Positions 12,801-24,480 of a stretch of DNA of 64,000 nt are shown here, piece by piece. The stretch comes from Myxocyprinus asiaticus. Taxonomy: Eukaryota > Chordata > Actinopteri > Cypriniformes > Catostomidae. Made by a program: the position numbers and the translations under genes. Location of the stretch: contig NC_059374.1 of the NCBI RefSeq assembly GCF_019703515.2, forward strand, positions 12,684,245 to 12,748,244, in the 5' to 3' direction. Numbering within the stretch: position 1 is the first letter of the stretch; each line of letters opens with the position of its first letter. The notes under the pieces are model-generated. The model was not told the origin of the DNA. It ran no database searches and saw only the letters and a program-made list of their open reading frames with translations.

Positions 12801-12879
12801 TTATTTTTTGTATTTATAAACATTATGCTACAAATGATTTGTTTTTTGCTTTGCTTACATTTAAACATCCTTAAAACAA

Positions 12880-13092
12880 AATAAATTCACCTGATAAGGC
12901 AACCTGCACAATATTTTCAGACTTGTTTTCAGAGAATATATCTTGAATATAAGTGTATTTTTGTCCTTTGCAAGTAGAAATACAAGTGAAAAAATCTGCC
13001 ATAGCCACAAAACAAAAACTTATTTCAAGATGTATTCTTTGAAAACAAGTCTTAATATCTAATACACTTTTGCTTATCAGGTGAATTTGCTT
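12880..13092. repeat. Second hairpin-forming repeat
   Basis: The left arm (AAATTCACCTGATAAGGCA, then CAGACTTGTTTTCAGAGAAT) is repeated in reverse complement at 13020-13092 (AAAACAAGTCTTAATATC, then TTGCTTATCAGGTGAATTT). It is adjacent to the preceding fold-back element and may be an independent MITE. Confidence 0.65.
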
Positions 13093-13349
13093 CAGATAGC
13101 TCAGAACTTACAATTATGGCCCACAGGAAGACAGTTAAGCAAGGGAAATGAACATTATCAGTCTGATATGAGAAAATTACAGCTCTCCAAAACATCGACG
13201 TTCTCACACTGGTTACAGTGTTTAAAGCCATGTAACAGATAAAGGATGGGCAAGGAGGAGGCGGGAACCGCCTGAACAGTAAACATAAAGTTCTTATAAG
13301 AAACACAACTTAAAACAAACATAAACAAACACAGACACACATACACATG

Positions 13350-13377
13350 CGTCTCTCTCTCTCTCTCTCTCTCTCTC
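13350..13377 (+). repeat. (TC)n microsatellite
   Basis: A run of about thirteen TC dinucleotides ending at TCTCGAAC. It is simple sequence with no coding content. Confidence 0.9.
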
Positions 13378-13434
13378 GAACTGGCGCCTCTGGCTCCCCT
13401 TTATCTCGCTCTCCCACTGATCAGCTGATTCAGC

Positions 13435-13825
13435 TAATTTGTGGTTATTATGGTTTTACTATACAAATAACCTAGTTTAACTATGGTTTTACTATAGTAA
13501 TATTATAAACTGTAGTAACCATAGTTTTTGGCAGAAATAAAAATTAATTTCTATAGTAATATTGTAGTTACCATGACTGTTGTAGGCTGACCATGTTTTG
13601 TTTTTTGGTGGAAACCATGGTTTTACTATAGTAATATTGTAGTGTAGTAACTATGAAAAGTAACCATGTTTTTTTGGTGGAAGCCATGGTTTTAATACAG
13701 TATATTGAATCCATATAGTACCCATGGTTTTACTATAGATTAACCAAGGTAATTCTTGTGGTTACTATGGTTTTACTATGAATATCAAGGTTAAAATATG
13801 GATACTATAGTAAAACCATGGTAAA
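13435..13825. repeat. Palindromic repeat block next to the minisatellite
   Basis: Repeated modules of CCATGGTTTTACTATAGTAA and its reverse complement (for example TACTATAGTAAAACCATGG at 13803-13821) alternate several times. The modules are self-complementary and could form cruciforms. The minisatellite begins about five bases after the last module. Confidence 0.7.
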
Positions 13826-16800
13826 TTTATTGCGAGGGCAGGCAAAACTTATGGCGAGGGAATGCAAACTATTGAGAGGGCACGAAAAACTTGTTGTGAG
13901 GGAATGCAAACTATTGCAAGGCCGCATAAAACTTATGGTGAGGGAATGCAAACTATTGCAAGGGCACGCAAAACTTAGTGCAAGGCACGCAAAACTTGTT
14001 GCGAGTGAATGCAAACTATTGCAAGGGAATGCAAACTATTGCGAGGTCACGCAAAACTTATTGCTAGGGAATGCAAACTATATTGTGAGCGAATGCAGAC
14101 TATTGCGAGGAAATGCAAACTATTGCGAGGGCACGCAAAACTTATTGCGAGAGATTGCAAACTATTGTGAGGGCATGCAAAACTTATTACGAGGGAATTC
14201 AAACTATTGTGAGGCCACGCAAAACTTATTGCGAGTGAATGCATACTATTGCGAGAGAATGCAAACTATTGCGAGGGCACGCAAAACTTATTGCGAGGGA
14301 ATACAAACTATTGTAGGGCACGCAAAACTTATTGCGAGGAATTTCAAACTATTGTGAGGCCATGCAAAATTTATTGTGAGGGCAAGCAAAACTTATTGCG
14401 AGTGAATGCAAACTATTGCGAGGGAATGCAAACTGTTGCAAGGTCATGCAAATTGTATCGCAAGGGAATGCAAACTATTGTGAGGCCACGCAAAACTTAT
14501 TGTGAGCGAATGCAAACTATTGTGAGGAATGCAAACTATTGCGAGAGCATGCAAAACTTATTGCGAGGGAATTCAAACTATCGTGATGCCATGCAAAATA
14601 TATTGCGAGTGCATGCAAAATATATTGTGAGCGAATTCAGACTATTACGATAGAATGCAAACTATTGTGAGGACACGCAAAACATATTGCGAGGGAATGC
14701 AAACTATTTTGAGGCCACGCAAAACTTATTGTGAGGGGATGCAAACTATTGCGAGCTAATGCAGACTATTTCGAGGGAATGCAAACTATTGTGAGGGCAT
14801 GCAAAACTTATTGCGAAAGAATGCAAACTATTGCGAGGGCATGCAAAACTTATTGCGAGAGAATAAAAACTATTGCGAAGGAATGCAAAACTTATTGTGA
14901 GCAATGCAAACTAATGCGAGGGAATGCAAACTATTGTGAGAGCATGCAAAACGTATCACGAGTGAATGCAAACTGTTGCGAGGGAATGCAAAATTTATTG
15001 CGAGCAATGCAAACTATTGCGAGGGAATGCAAACTATTGCGAGAACATGCAAAACTTATTGCGAGGGAATGCAAACTATCGTGAGGCCACGCAAAATGTA
15101 TTGCGAGGGCACTCAAAACTTATTGTGATCGAATGCAGACTATTGCGAGGGAATGCAAACTGTTGCGAGGGCATGCAAACTGTTGCGAGGGCATGCAAAA
15201 CTTATTGCGAACGAATGCAAACTATTGCGAGAGCATGCAAAACTTATTGCGAGCGAATGCAAACTATTGTGAGGGAATGTAAAATATTGCGAGGGAATGC
15301 AAACTATTGTGATGTTACGCAAAACTTACTGCATGCGAATGCAAGCTATTGCGATGGAATGCAAAACTTATTGCAAGCAATGCAAACTATTGCAAAGGAA
15401 TGCAAACTATTGTGAGGGCACGCAAAATTTATTGTGAGGGCAAGCAAAACTTATTGCGAGTGAATGCAAACTATTGCGAGGGATTGCAAACTATTGCAAG
15501 GTCATGCAAATTGTATCGCAAGGGAATGCAAACTATTGTGAGGCCACGCAAAACTTATTGTGAGCGAATGCAAACTATTGTGAGGAATGCAAACTATTGC
15601 GAGAGCACGCAAAACTTATAGCGAGGGAATGCAAACTATCATGATGCCACGCAAAATATATTGCGAGTGCATGCAAAATATATTGTGAGCGAATTCAGAC
15701 TATTACGATAGAATGCAAACTATTGCAAGGTCATGCAAATTGTATCGCAAGGGAATGCAAACTATTGTGAGGCCACGCAAAACTTATTGTGAGCGAATGC
15801 AAACTATTGTGAGGAATGCAAACTATTGCGAGAGCACGCAAAACTTATAGCGAGGGAATGCAAACTATCGTGATGCCACGCAAAATATATTGCGAGTGCA
15901 TGCAAAATATATTGTGAGCGAATTCAGACTATTACGATAGAATGCAAACTATTGTGAGGACACGCAAAACATATTGTGAGGGAATGCAAACTATTGTGAG
16001 GCCACGCAAAACTTATTGCGAGCGAATGCAAACTATTGTGAGGGAATACAAACTATTGCGAGGTCACGCAAAACTTATCGTGAGGGAGTGCAAAACTTAT
16101 TGCGAGATAATGCAGACTATTTCGAGGGAATGCAAACTATTGTGAGGGCATGCAAAACTTATTGCGAGAGAATGCAAACTATTGCGAAGGAATGCAAAAC
16201 TTATTGCAAGCGAATGCAGACTATTTCGAGGGAATGCAAACTATTGCGAAAGCATGCACATCTTGTCGCGAGTGAATGCAAACTGTTGCGAGGGAATGCA
16301 AAACTTATTGCAAGCAATACAAACTATTGTGAGGGAATGCAAACTATTGCGAGAGCATGCAAAACTTATTGCGAGGGAATGCAAACTATCATAAAACCAC
16401 GCAAAATGTATTTCAAGGGCACTCAGAACTTACTGCAATCGAATGCAGACTATTGCGAGGGAATGCAAACTATTGTGAGGGCATGTAAAACTTATTGCGA
16501 GTGAATGCAAACTATTGCGAGGGAATGCAAACTATTGCGAGGTTACGCAAAACTTATCGCAAGGTAACGCATACTATTGCGAGAGCACGCAAAACTTATT
16601 TTGAGGGAACGCAAACTATTGTGAGGCAACGCAAAACTTATTGCAAGGGCAAGCAAAACTTGTTGCGAGTGAATGCAGACTATTTAGAGGGAATGCAAGC
16701 TATTGCAAGGGCATGCAAAACTATTGCGAGGGAATGCAAACTGTTGCGAGTGAATGCAAAAGTTATTGCGAGCAATGCAAACTATTGTGAGGGAATGCAA

Positions 16801-17613
16801 ACTATTGCGAGAGCATGCAAAACTTATTGCGAGCTAATGCAGACTATTGTGAAGGAATGCAAAACTTATTGTGAGCAATGCAAACTAATGCGAGGGAATG
16901 CAAACTATTGTGAGAGCATGCAAAACGTATCGCGAGTGAATGCAAACTGTTGCGAGGGAATACAAAACTTATTGCGAGCAATGCAAACTATTGCGAGGGA
17001 ATGCAAACTATTGCGAGAACATGCAAAACTTATTGCGAGGGAATGCAAACTATCGTGAGGCCACGCAAAATGTATTGCGAGGGAACCCAAAACTTATTGT
17101 GATCGAATGCAGACTATTGCGAGGGAATGCAAACTATTGCGAGGGCATGCAAAACGTATTGCGAGCGAATGCAAACTATTGTGAGGGAATGCAAAATATT
17201 GCGAGGGAATGCAAACTATTGCGATGTTACGCAAAACTTACTGCAAGCGAATGCAAGCTATTGCGATGGAATGCAAAACTTATTGCAAGCAATGCAAACT
17301 ATTGCAAAGGAATGCAAACTATTGTGAGAGCATGCAAAACTTATTACGAGGGAATGCAAACTATCGTGAAGCTACGCAAAATGTATTGCGAGGGCACTCA
17401 AAACTTATTGCGATCGAATGCAGACTATTGTGAGGGAATGCAAACTATTGTGAGGGCACGCAATACTTATTGCGAGTGAATGCAAACTATTGTGAGGTCA
17501 TGCAGAACTTATTGTGAGGGAATGCAAACTATTGCGAGGGAACGCAAAACTTATTGTGAGCGAATGCAAACTATTGCGAGGTCATACAGAACTTATTGTG
17601 AGGGAATGCAAAC
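13826..17613. repeat. 3.8 kb minisatellite with a 20/22-bp alternating unit
   Basis: Roughly 180 units of about 21 bp. The two dominant types are GCAAACTATTGCGAGGGAAT (20 bp) and a 22-bp type that starts GCAAAACTTATTGCGAGG and ends GGCAC. Together they make a 42-bp (14-codon) period, so all three plus frames and one minus frame of the ideal unit have no stop, and open frames of up to 187 codons appear without any sign of selection. Variants are largely CpG transitions (TTGCGAGG to TTGTGAGG or TTGCAAGG, GGCACGC to GGCATGC). It contains higher-order duplications. It is not a CRISPR array, because there are no unique spacers. Confidence 0.95.
15496..15953 (+). repeat. Tandem 229-bp higher-order duplication in the minisatellite
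   Basis: 15496-15724 and 15725-15953 are the same length and by eye differ at a single base (CATG versus CGTG, a CpG transition). A third, more diverged copy of equal length lies at 14438-14666. Confidence 0.88.
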
Positions 17614-18149
17614 AAATGTTCCTCATATCCTGTGTACGTATTCCTGGGGAGCAGCAGCTACAGAGATGTAAAAATGAAATAAAAGATGTGTTTCAACAGG
17701 GTGTATAGTTGAAATCAGAACATAGCTTCAGTAATGTTTCTGTATTCTTAGGGTTAATGTCAAACTCATATGTAGTACACTTCAAGGAAAATTAAAAAAA
17801 AGGGAAGATGTCATGAGCGTTGATTGGTTAAAAGTTGGGCATGCCCAGAGTAAGTCTTGTGGTGGGTGTTCATTTTGCTTCTTTGATAAAACAGACTAAT
17901 GTTGAGAAACCCGCGTTTTTGATTCCATTCCGTGACACCAAGACCAAACTTTCTAACACTTACTCCTGCTAGAGCTTTCAAGCTACATTTGCCAAACCTA
18001 CAGACCATCAGACTGTTCTGGAATAGTGTGCTATGACTTTCCTAACTGATTGGACTTATGGTTTTCACACAGCAGATGATCAAAAACTGAAATGTTCAAA
18101 CTGGTAAAGACTGTTCAAACTCCAACTGACTATAAGCCTGGTCTCATAA
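17614..18149. repeat. Intergenic, with a fragment of a dispersed repeat
   Basis: About 17940-18135 (AGAGCTTTCAAGCTACAT, then CTAACTGAT, then TGGTTTTCACACAG) matches about 56610-56830 within a nek3 intron. The rest of the interval shows nothing recognisable. Confidence 0.55.
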
Positions 18150-18763
18150 AAATTACATGACCATGGTAACATTTTTGCAAAACGAAATTACGTGCCTTAT
18201 TACACGTTGGCTGCAGTTTTCTAGTGAAATGTCCAGCGGGGGGCACTAAGGTTTTTAAGGTGAATAATAGATGGAGGTTTTAATGAGTACAACGTACCTC
18301 CCTAACCTAAAACTTTAACCTACACCTAACCAATAGTGAACTAAAAAGAAATGAGAGGTAGACACAAAACATAGACATCCTTGCCTTAAACCAACACCTA
18401 AACCTAAACGATAGTGTCGAAAAACAAAATGAGAAATGAAAAGACCATATTCTGAAGCAACCACATCATTTCGTGTTGCTTCTATGACACTTTCTGGTCA
18501 GGTGTCAACTTGCGTGCTTGACTGGTCTTGATCCGCGGTCTTCCGAGTCCAAAGTACAACACTGAGTCAATCAATCAGGTGAGCTTCCTCGAAAGCTGAT
18601 CACATTGGATTAAGTGTGTAAATGTAGGTGAGTCTGTAATACAAGCGTTAAAATGTGTCATTTTCCAAATGTTGCATTAAAGTAAAACTTTTTCGATATG
18701 ATAACATAGCAGTGTGTCAGTAATAGTCCAAAAAACGAACAGTTGTAGTGCCTCTAGTGTTTC
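18150..18763 (+). repeat. Unnamed interspersed repeat, copy B
   Basis: Colinear with 9600-10182, including the ATTACACG block, GTGAAATGTCC, the TTCTGAAGCAACCA block and the closing GTAGTGCCTCTAGTGTTT. The two copies are diverged, so the family is old. No coding frame is seen. Confidence 0.55.
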
Positions 18764-18809
18764 TATCTATCTACCTACCTACCTAACTACCTATCTATCT
18801 ATCTATATA
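18764..18809 (+). repeat. (CTAT/CTAC)n microsatellite
   Basis: Tetranucleotide run of CTAT and CTAC units ending in a short TA stretch. Confidence 0.9.
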
Positions 18810-19995
18810 TGCCCCCTGTCTTCAATTGGTCAAACAAAGTGATAGTCTCACGCCATTGGATGAGTAACGTTGCAATTTTCTATTGGCCGATTGGTTTCTT
18901 AAGGCCACGAGGGCACAGAGAATTGCCTGCTTGCATGTGAAGGAGCGTCTGACACATGTAAACAACCAATCACAGTTTGTTTTGTTGTTATGTGCCATTG
19001 TGTTACTACAATAATAGACTAGTGTTACTAAGGTGTGCACCACAGTCTTATTTAAACGATCCGCATAACAGAGCCACAACGCATTAAAGTGCTTGCCTGT
19101 TTCCTTCTCCATTTCTCTCCTTAGCAGTTCCCTGTATCTCTTAACTGTCTTGTCTAATGATAAAAAGGCAAATATCAATAAAACTTCTATCATATACCAT
19201 CTGCGAATATGCAGATATCTCGTTTAAACAGATGTAATTCACGAACCTCACGAAAATCCAGCGTTTCTTCCCATGCAGCGCTCATCTAATATCTTCCTCT
19301 GAAGCGCATATTCCATCAGCCAGAATCAAAAACTTCAGGTTAAGGATCAAATGTTCCTCTAATAAATCACAAATTATGATGTTTACTCCGTGATAATCTA
19401 AGCAGGCATGCTGGATCTTGCTGGATCCGCACGAGTGCGTGAGTGCAACTTCAAAGTAAAAGCGCTTCACGTTCACTGTGAGTAAATGCCATATTCACTG
19501 TGTACTGTATGTACAATTGGTTTGATTGGGTCTTTTATGAGAAAATGCAACTGGTAATGCGCAAATGCCATCCATTGTTGCTGGACTACTGTGTGTACTG
19601 TCATTTCCTTCTTTCTAATATACGTATTGACAATTTCTTCATACAGAAATAAATTACTAAAATTTTATGACTAAACAGAAATCAGAAGAAACTATTATCA
19701 ACCATTTAAAATACAATCTTTTTGAATGAAAATTAAATATAATAACATTTTATTCATATAACTTATTAATATAAGTTTTGTGTGAAATTGAGTAAATATA
19801 GTGCTATATAAGATGTATAAATTTTTTTGCAATTTCATGTTTATGTAATTTACTATATTAAATTGTATAATATATCGCCATTGTATCGGCCTATCGGCAA
19901 CCCTGCTCTCTGGATATCAGCATCGGCCATTAAAAAACCTATATTGGTCGATCACTAATTTTAACAGTGAAAAAGTTACACACTTCAGCTTTAAG
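18810..19995. other. Intergenic, no gene seen
   Basis: Contains a 123-codon minus-strand open frame at 18822-19193 without recognisable domains. The AT-rich end at about 19870-19960 with TATCGGCC-type words looks like a decayed repeat. Confidence 0.4.
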
Positions 19996-19999
19996 GAAG

Positions 20000-20480
20000 T
20001 TCTTTTTGTTTGTTTGTTTGTTTTTGGACAGTATCACAGTATTCTTTGAAGTACCTCGAAGTACCATGTAAATAGCATGGTCCATGAATATGGTAATTAT
20101 TTGGTATCATGGTAATGTATATATCAAAATACCATAGTATTAACAGTTTTTGGATATACTGTAGTACTATGATAATACCATGTTGTTTTGGACATTTATG
20201 TAAATACAGTGGTACATAAATATGGTAATCATTTAGTACTATGGCATATATCACAACTGCATGGCATTATCAAAGTGTTTGTACGTGGTACTATTGTAAT
20301 ATCATATTTGTTTTGGACCTTTATCATAGTAGTACCCCAGTATTCTACCATCTAAATACCATGACACATACTGTAAATTCGGTAATCATTCAGTACCATG
20401 GCATATATCAAAGTACCATTGTATTAGAATCTGATACCATCACTGTACCATGGTACCACCATAATACTTTTTGTAAGGGA
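20000..20480. repeat. Repeat block rich in TACCATGG-type palindromes
   Basis: Starts after a (TTTG)n run and contains many copies of words such as ATACCATG, CATGGTA and AGTACCATGG on both strands. It resembles the block before the minisatellite in style. It is probably several decayed MITE copies. Individual boundaries are not visible. Confidence 0.55.
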
Positions 20481-23400
20481 CTACACTAAGTGCAAGGTGT
20501 CCTTACTGATGTTCGAGCAAGATGTCTGAATTCATTCTCTCGATCTCTCTCTACTTCTCCAGCAACCAATTTTAAGAAGCTCTTCAGATGCAGGGGAAAG
20601 AAGGTAGGAAGACAGCTGAGCTGGCATATAATCCAGACCTATCAATGCACAAACAAGTCTTATCAAAGCACGGAGGAGGATCTGTATCTGAGTTGCCTTA
20701 CATAACAGCAGTCAGAGCTGGAACACAGAGCACAGATTCACCCCTCTCAGAAGATTTACCCTTAACTTTATAACATTTAACTGACTGTGATAAAACTGCT
20801 ATGTGCTCAAAATTACCTAATGATGTTTGCTAAGGCAAGCAACACTTGAAATGCTTATAACCCTGGAATAAAACATGATCACACAAAAAAATTGTCATGC
20901 TGCTTGCGAATCAACCCCATACTTCAGAATTACTGACAAATGTCATCCCCACTGGACATTTCAGCATCAATTCAAACTTGTTTAACTCTCCCTCTGGTGC
21001 TCTCTGAGACACGGGTTCTGGTCTCATGGAAACCAGGAAGTAATAGTGTTCGCATAAACAATGATAAATGCGATATGGAGGTTGCATTTTTACTCTAAAA
21101 TTAAATTTTTACTCCACTGACAGTTAGGTTTATGGTTGGGTTTGGGTGAGGGGTAAGAAATATGTTATTCCTGTTAATTTACAACAAAAAAACACTCGTT
21201 TTTGGCACCACTCTGTTGACGTTTCACCTCAACTACACTTCCAGTTTCGGCCAGTGGGGGCAGTGGTTTGAACTAAAGTAAGCACAGACCAATTTCAGCA
21301 GCAGAACCAGAAACCCTCTACATAGGGGAACCTACAAGCTTAGCATAAAATAGCTTAACACAGCAGTCCCATAGACATTCGTTGGGCGGTACATTGGCAA
21401 GGAGACAAGAGGCCGTTTTTTTATGGATGTACATGGAGGAGATGCTTTAATGTGCTGAATAAACTGCTTTTGCGAGGAAACTGCTCATCACTTAATGAAC
21501 TGACCGCCTGTCTGCTAATCTTCAACATGTTTTACACTATACAATCCTTTTGGAGTGAACAATTTGTGGAGTTTACTATGATAAAATTGCTGTTTTATAG
21601 GCAATTTTGCGACAGGTAGGTGTCAGTTTACGGCTCTCACTATTAATTTGTATGGTATCCGCAAACGGTGACTTACTGTCGTAAGATGCTAGATGGCCGT
21701 TACACTCTCTCCTATGGCAAAATGCGGAGGTTGTTATCTCAGTATAGAAGATCTCTGGCAGAACTTTTGACCTCCTGTCACCAAATTTACTGTGAGATCA
21801 TTCTAAATGTGTGAATGCTAGAACTCTTTGCTGTAAATGCATCATTTAAGTCTAAAGTAATGTTTGAATTGTTTACTATATTGTTGACACAGGCCGTTTG
21901 TGTGGTATCTGACCAGTACCATTGGAGATCCTGTGCTCATTGTGGCCAGCACTGAGGTCATGGATCCAAAGCATTGTTGAATTTTTAAGTTAAACTACAG
22001 CATTGCTCAATTCACAGCTTGACTTAGACCATGGCATTGTTGAATTCTTGATTCTGATTTGTTTGCAGTTACGTAAGTGATGATGTCAGTTGATGTTTAT
22101 AGCCAATTTTACCATGGCACTGTTGAACGCTTGATTCTAATTGGTTGACGGACATTCTAAGGTGTTAATTAATTTTCAATAACTGCACAGCTTTGAAGTA
22201 GCACCAGATCTATTGACTGTATTATAGTTCCATATCACTTCGCCAAATTATTTTCAAGTTATTACACAATCATTTTCAATAATTGTGCATAAATGTTCAA
22301 TAATTTAACAGCCCTTTGTGACACTTGATCAGGACCCCAATGTGAGGCTACTTCCTAAAATACTTACACAGCTAGTTACTAAAAAATTAAACAAATGGAC
22401 ATGAAACATTGATTTTATTCTAAATAATTTTATCATGTGAAAAAAAAATGCAAAAGAGACATGAAAGTAAAACTGTTTAGAAAATATTTTGCCAGGGACA
22501 ACGGTCAATTATACAGTCATTATACACTAATATTTGACCATACTGCAACTGCAACTGACAATCATAATCAAGAATTCCAAAGAGCCGCGTAATAAGCGAA
22601 TAATTGACTCCAGAATGTTGAATGTTTGAAAATGTATTGTCTTTGTGTTCAACTGTGTTTGCATATCTGAGTATATATATCTGTGTCTAAGTGTGTACTT
22701 AGGCATTGAATGTCTATAGACAAGGGTTTACTCCGAGGGTAGGCAGCAAACACATGTTGTTTTATATCACCCTCATCCCGTAAAGATATCAGCCAAAAGT
22801 GAAACCTTACATTAAATAGGATTAGTTCACTGATAAGATTATATGATCACTGTTATCTCAGTTGTGTTCGTACATGTCTGCGAGGCATGTCTGAGGAGTT
22901 TCAAACAGGGTGTCACCTATTGCTGAACTAACTTTACTTACTATCCAACTGAAATCATTCCCATAAACCAGCCCACTGTAGTTAAATGGAAATACCCACT
23001 CTAGTATGACACCAGCAACTTCCTGCATTCCGAAAATTCACTTGTGTTCATATACATTTATGATTTGCATGTTTCTTGGTTACAGATCAAAGGAATAGAT
23101 ACCACAAAAATGATAACTCTGAAATTATTTTCTCACGGTAACAGTTTACATTAATGTTCCCTTTGTTAAAGGAATTATTATTCATATTAATGCTTTATAA
23201 ATCATTTATATACAGTTATAATAACATAAATAAAAAAGACAACTGTCATGCAATTCTTGTCAAATAGTGAACCATTTTACCTCGTGTTATAAACACTTAA
23301 TAACATGTACTCAACATTAGTAACCAGTGAAAATGTATCTTAATGTAAAGTGGACACATATGAAGAATTTATTAAGGAGTTGCCAACATTAGAAACTTAT

Positions 23401-24061
23401 GTTTCCATAAGTTCCACGTGGTCATCGGGCTTTATTATATGATATATCCTGTGAATGTGTTTTTGCAGAGAACTTAAGGTATTTTTTTGTTATTCTTTTT
23501 GTTGTATACTGTATTGTTGTATTCGTATTACTGTCTTGTTATGTGTCATGTTTTTGTTGCACGTATGCATCATGGCTCTTGGAGACACACTATTCAGTTT
23601 CCTCTACTACCACATTGGAGAGAAATTACAATAAACACACTTTCACTTTGAGGTAACTAGGACTAGGTAAGTTGGGACACCATTCCGAGTAGCACCATTC
23701 TTTTGACATCAACGTGACAAGGAAAAGGTCAACACAAGTTAGTCAAGACATAAACACAAAGCTGACTGTAGCAAAATGACAATAATCCCTCCATTTAATC
23801 TCACTGTATTTGCTGCATTTTGACATAAATCATGAATTAGGCATTTTATGGTTTTATAAAATATAATTATGAATACATTTATTTATTAAGCATTTGTAAC
23901 ATGCAAGTTCAATTCTCACTATTTGGCAAGTATTGCAATAAAGTTGCCCTTTTTTATTCATGTTGTTAATTTGGCATATACATGATTTATAATGCATTTG
24001 CAAATGACATATTTGTCATTATAAACCCCTTTTATAAACACTTAACAAAGGGATCATTAAT
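20481..24061. other. Intergenic, no gene seen
   Basis: No supported gene. A repeat of about 320 bp at 20985-21305 (TTTTTGGCACCACTCTGTTG, then CAGTGGGGGCAGTGGTTTGAA) shares words with 28570-28675 and, in reverse orientation, with 40215-40530 and 42110-42270. The rest is AT-rich unique-looking sequence. Confidence 0.45.
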
Positions 24062-24480
24062 GTAAAGTGCCACCTTGCTCACCCTCATGTCGTTCCAAAT
24101 TATAAGCTGCAGGGGCGGACTGGGAAGAGAAATCGGCCTGGGATTTTACACTGTCGCTGTCCTTTTCTGCATATCACTGCCCATATCGCGGCGCTATTTT
24201 GTGGCCCATTCTGCATAATGCGGTAGCCCATTTCAGCTCATCGCGGCCCATTCTGCCCCATTTCGCGGCTGGCCCACCAGGAAAAGTCCTGGTTCTCCCG
24301 ATGACCAGTCCGCCCCTGATAAGCTGTTATTTTTCAGTAGAACACCAAAGATAAATCGTTATGCAACTCTTGCTCATAGTGACCAGGGAATGCCAAGCTA
24401 CTAAAAGTACAAAAAGCAGCATAAAACCACCATAAAAGTAGTCCATAAAGTAGTCACTTAGATTCAAAAATGGTGAGTCA
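24062..24480 (+). mobile_element. Diverged TTAA-type MITE carrying a hAT MITE
   Basis: CTCACCCTCATGTCGTTCCAA at the left and internal text of the family (CATAAAAGTAGTCCATAAAG) identify the copy. It is interrupted by the element at 24110-24318, so the host part is about 210 bp. Confidence 0.6.
24110..24318. mobile_element. 209-bp hAT-type MITE with perfect 8-bp target duplication
   Basis: Ends CAGGGGCGGACTGG and CCAGTCCGCCCCTG are exact inverted repeats of 14 bp. They are flanked by ATAAGCTG at 24102-24109 and 24319-24326. An 8-bp duplication and CAG...CTG ends are hAT hallmarks. There is no coding capacity. Confidence 0.92.

Noticed and set aside
13826..17613. CRISPR-like array
   Set aside because: Units are contiguous and diverged, with no unique spacers, and the genome is a vertebrate.
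13818..17708. Many overlapping open frames of 60-187 codons on both strands as a repeat-protein gene
   Set aside because: They follow from a 42-bp period. All plus frames are equally open, there are no splice or start signals, and stops track CpG decay.
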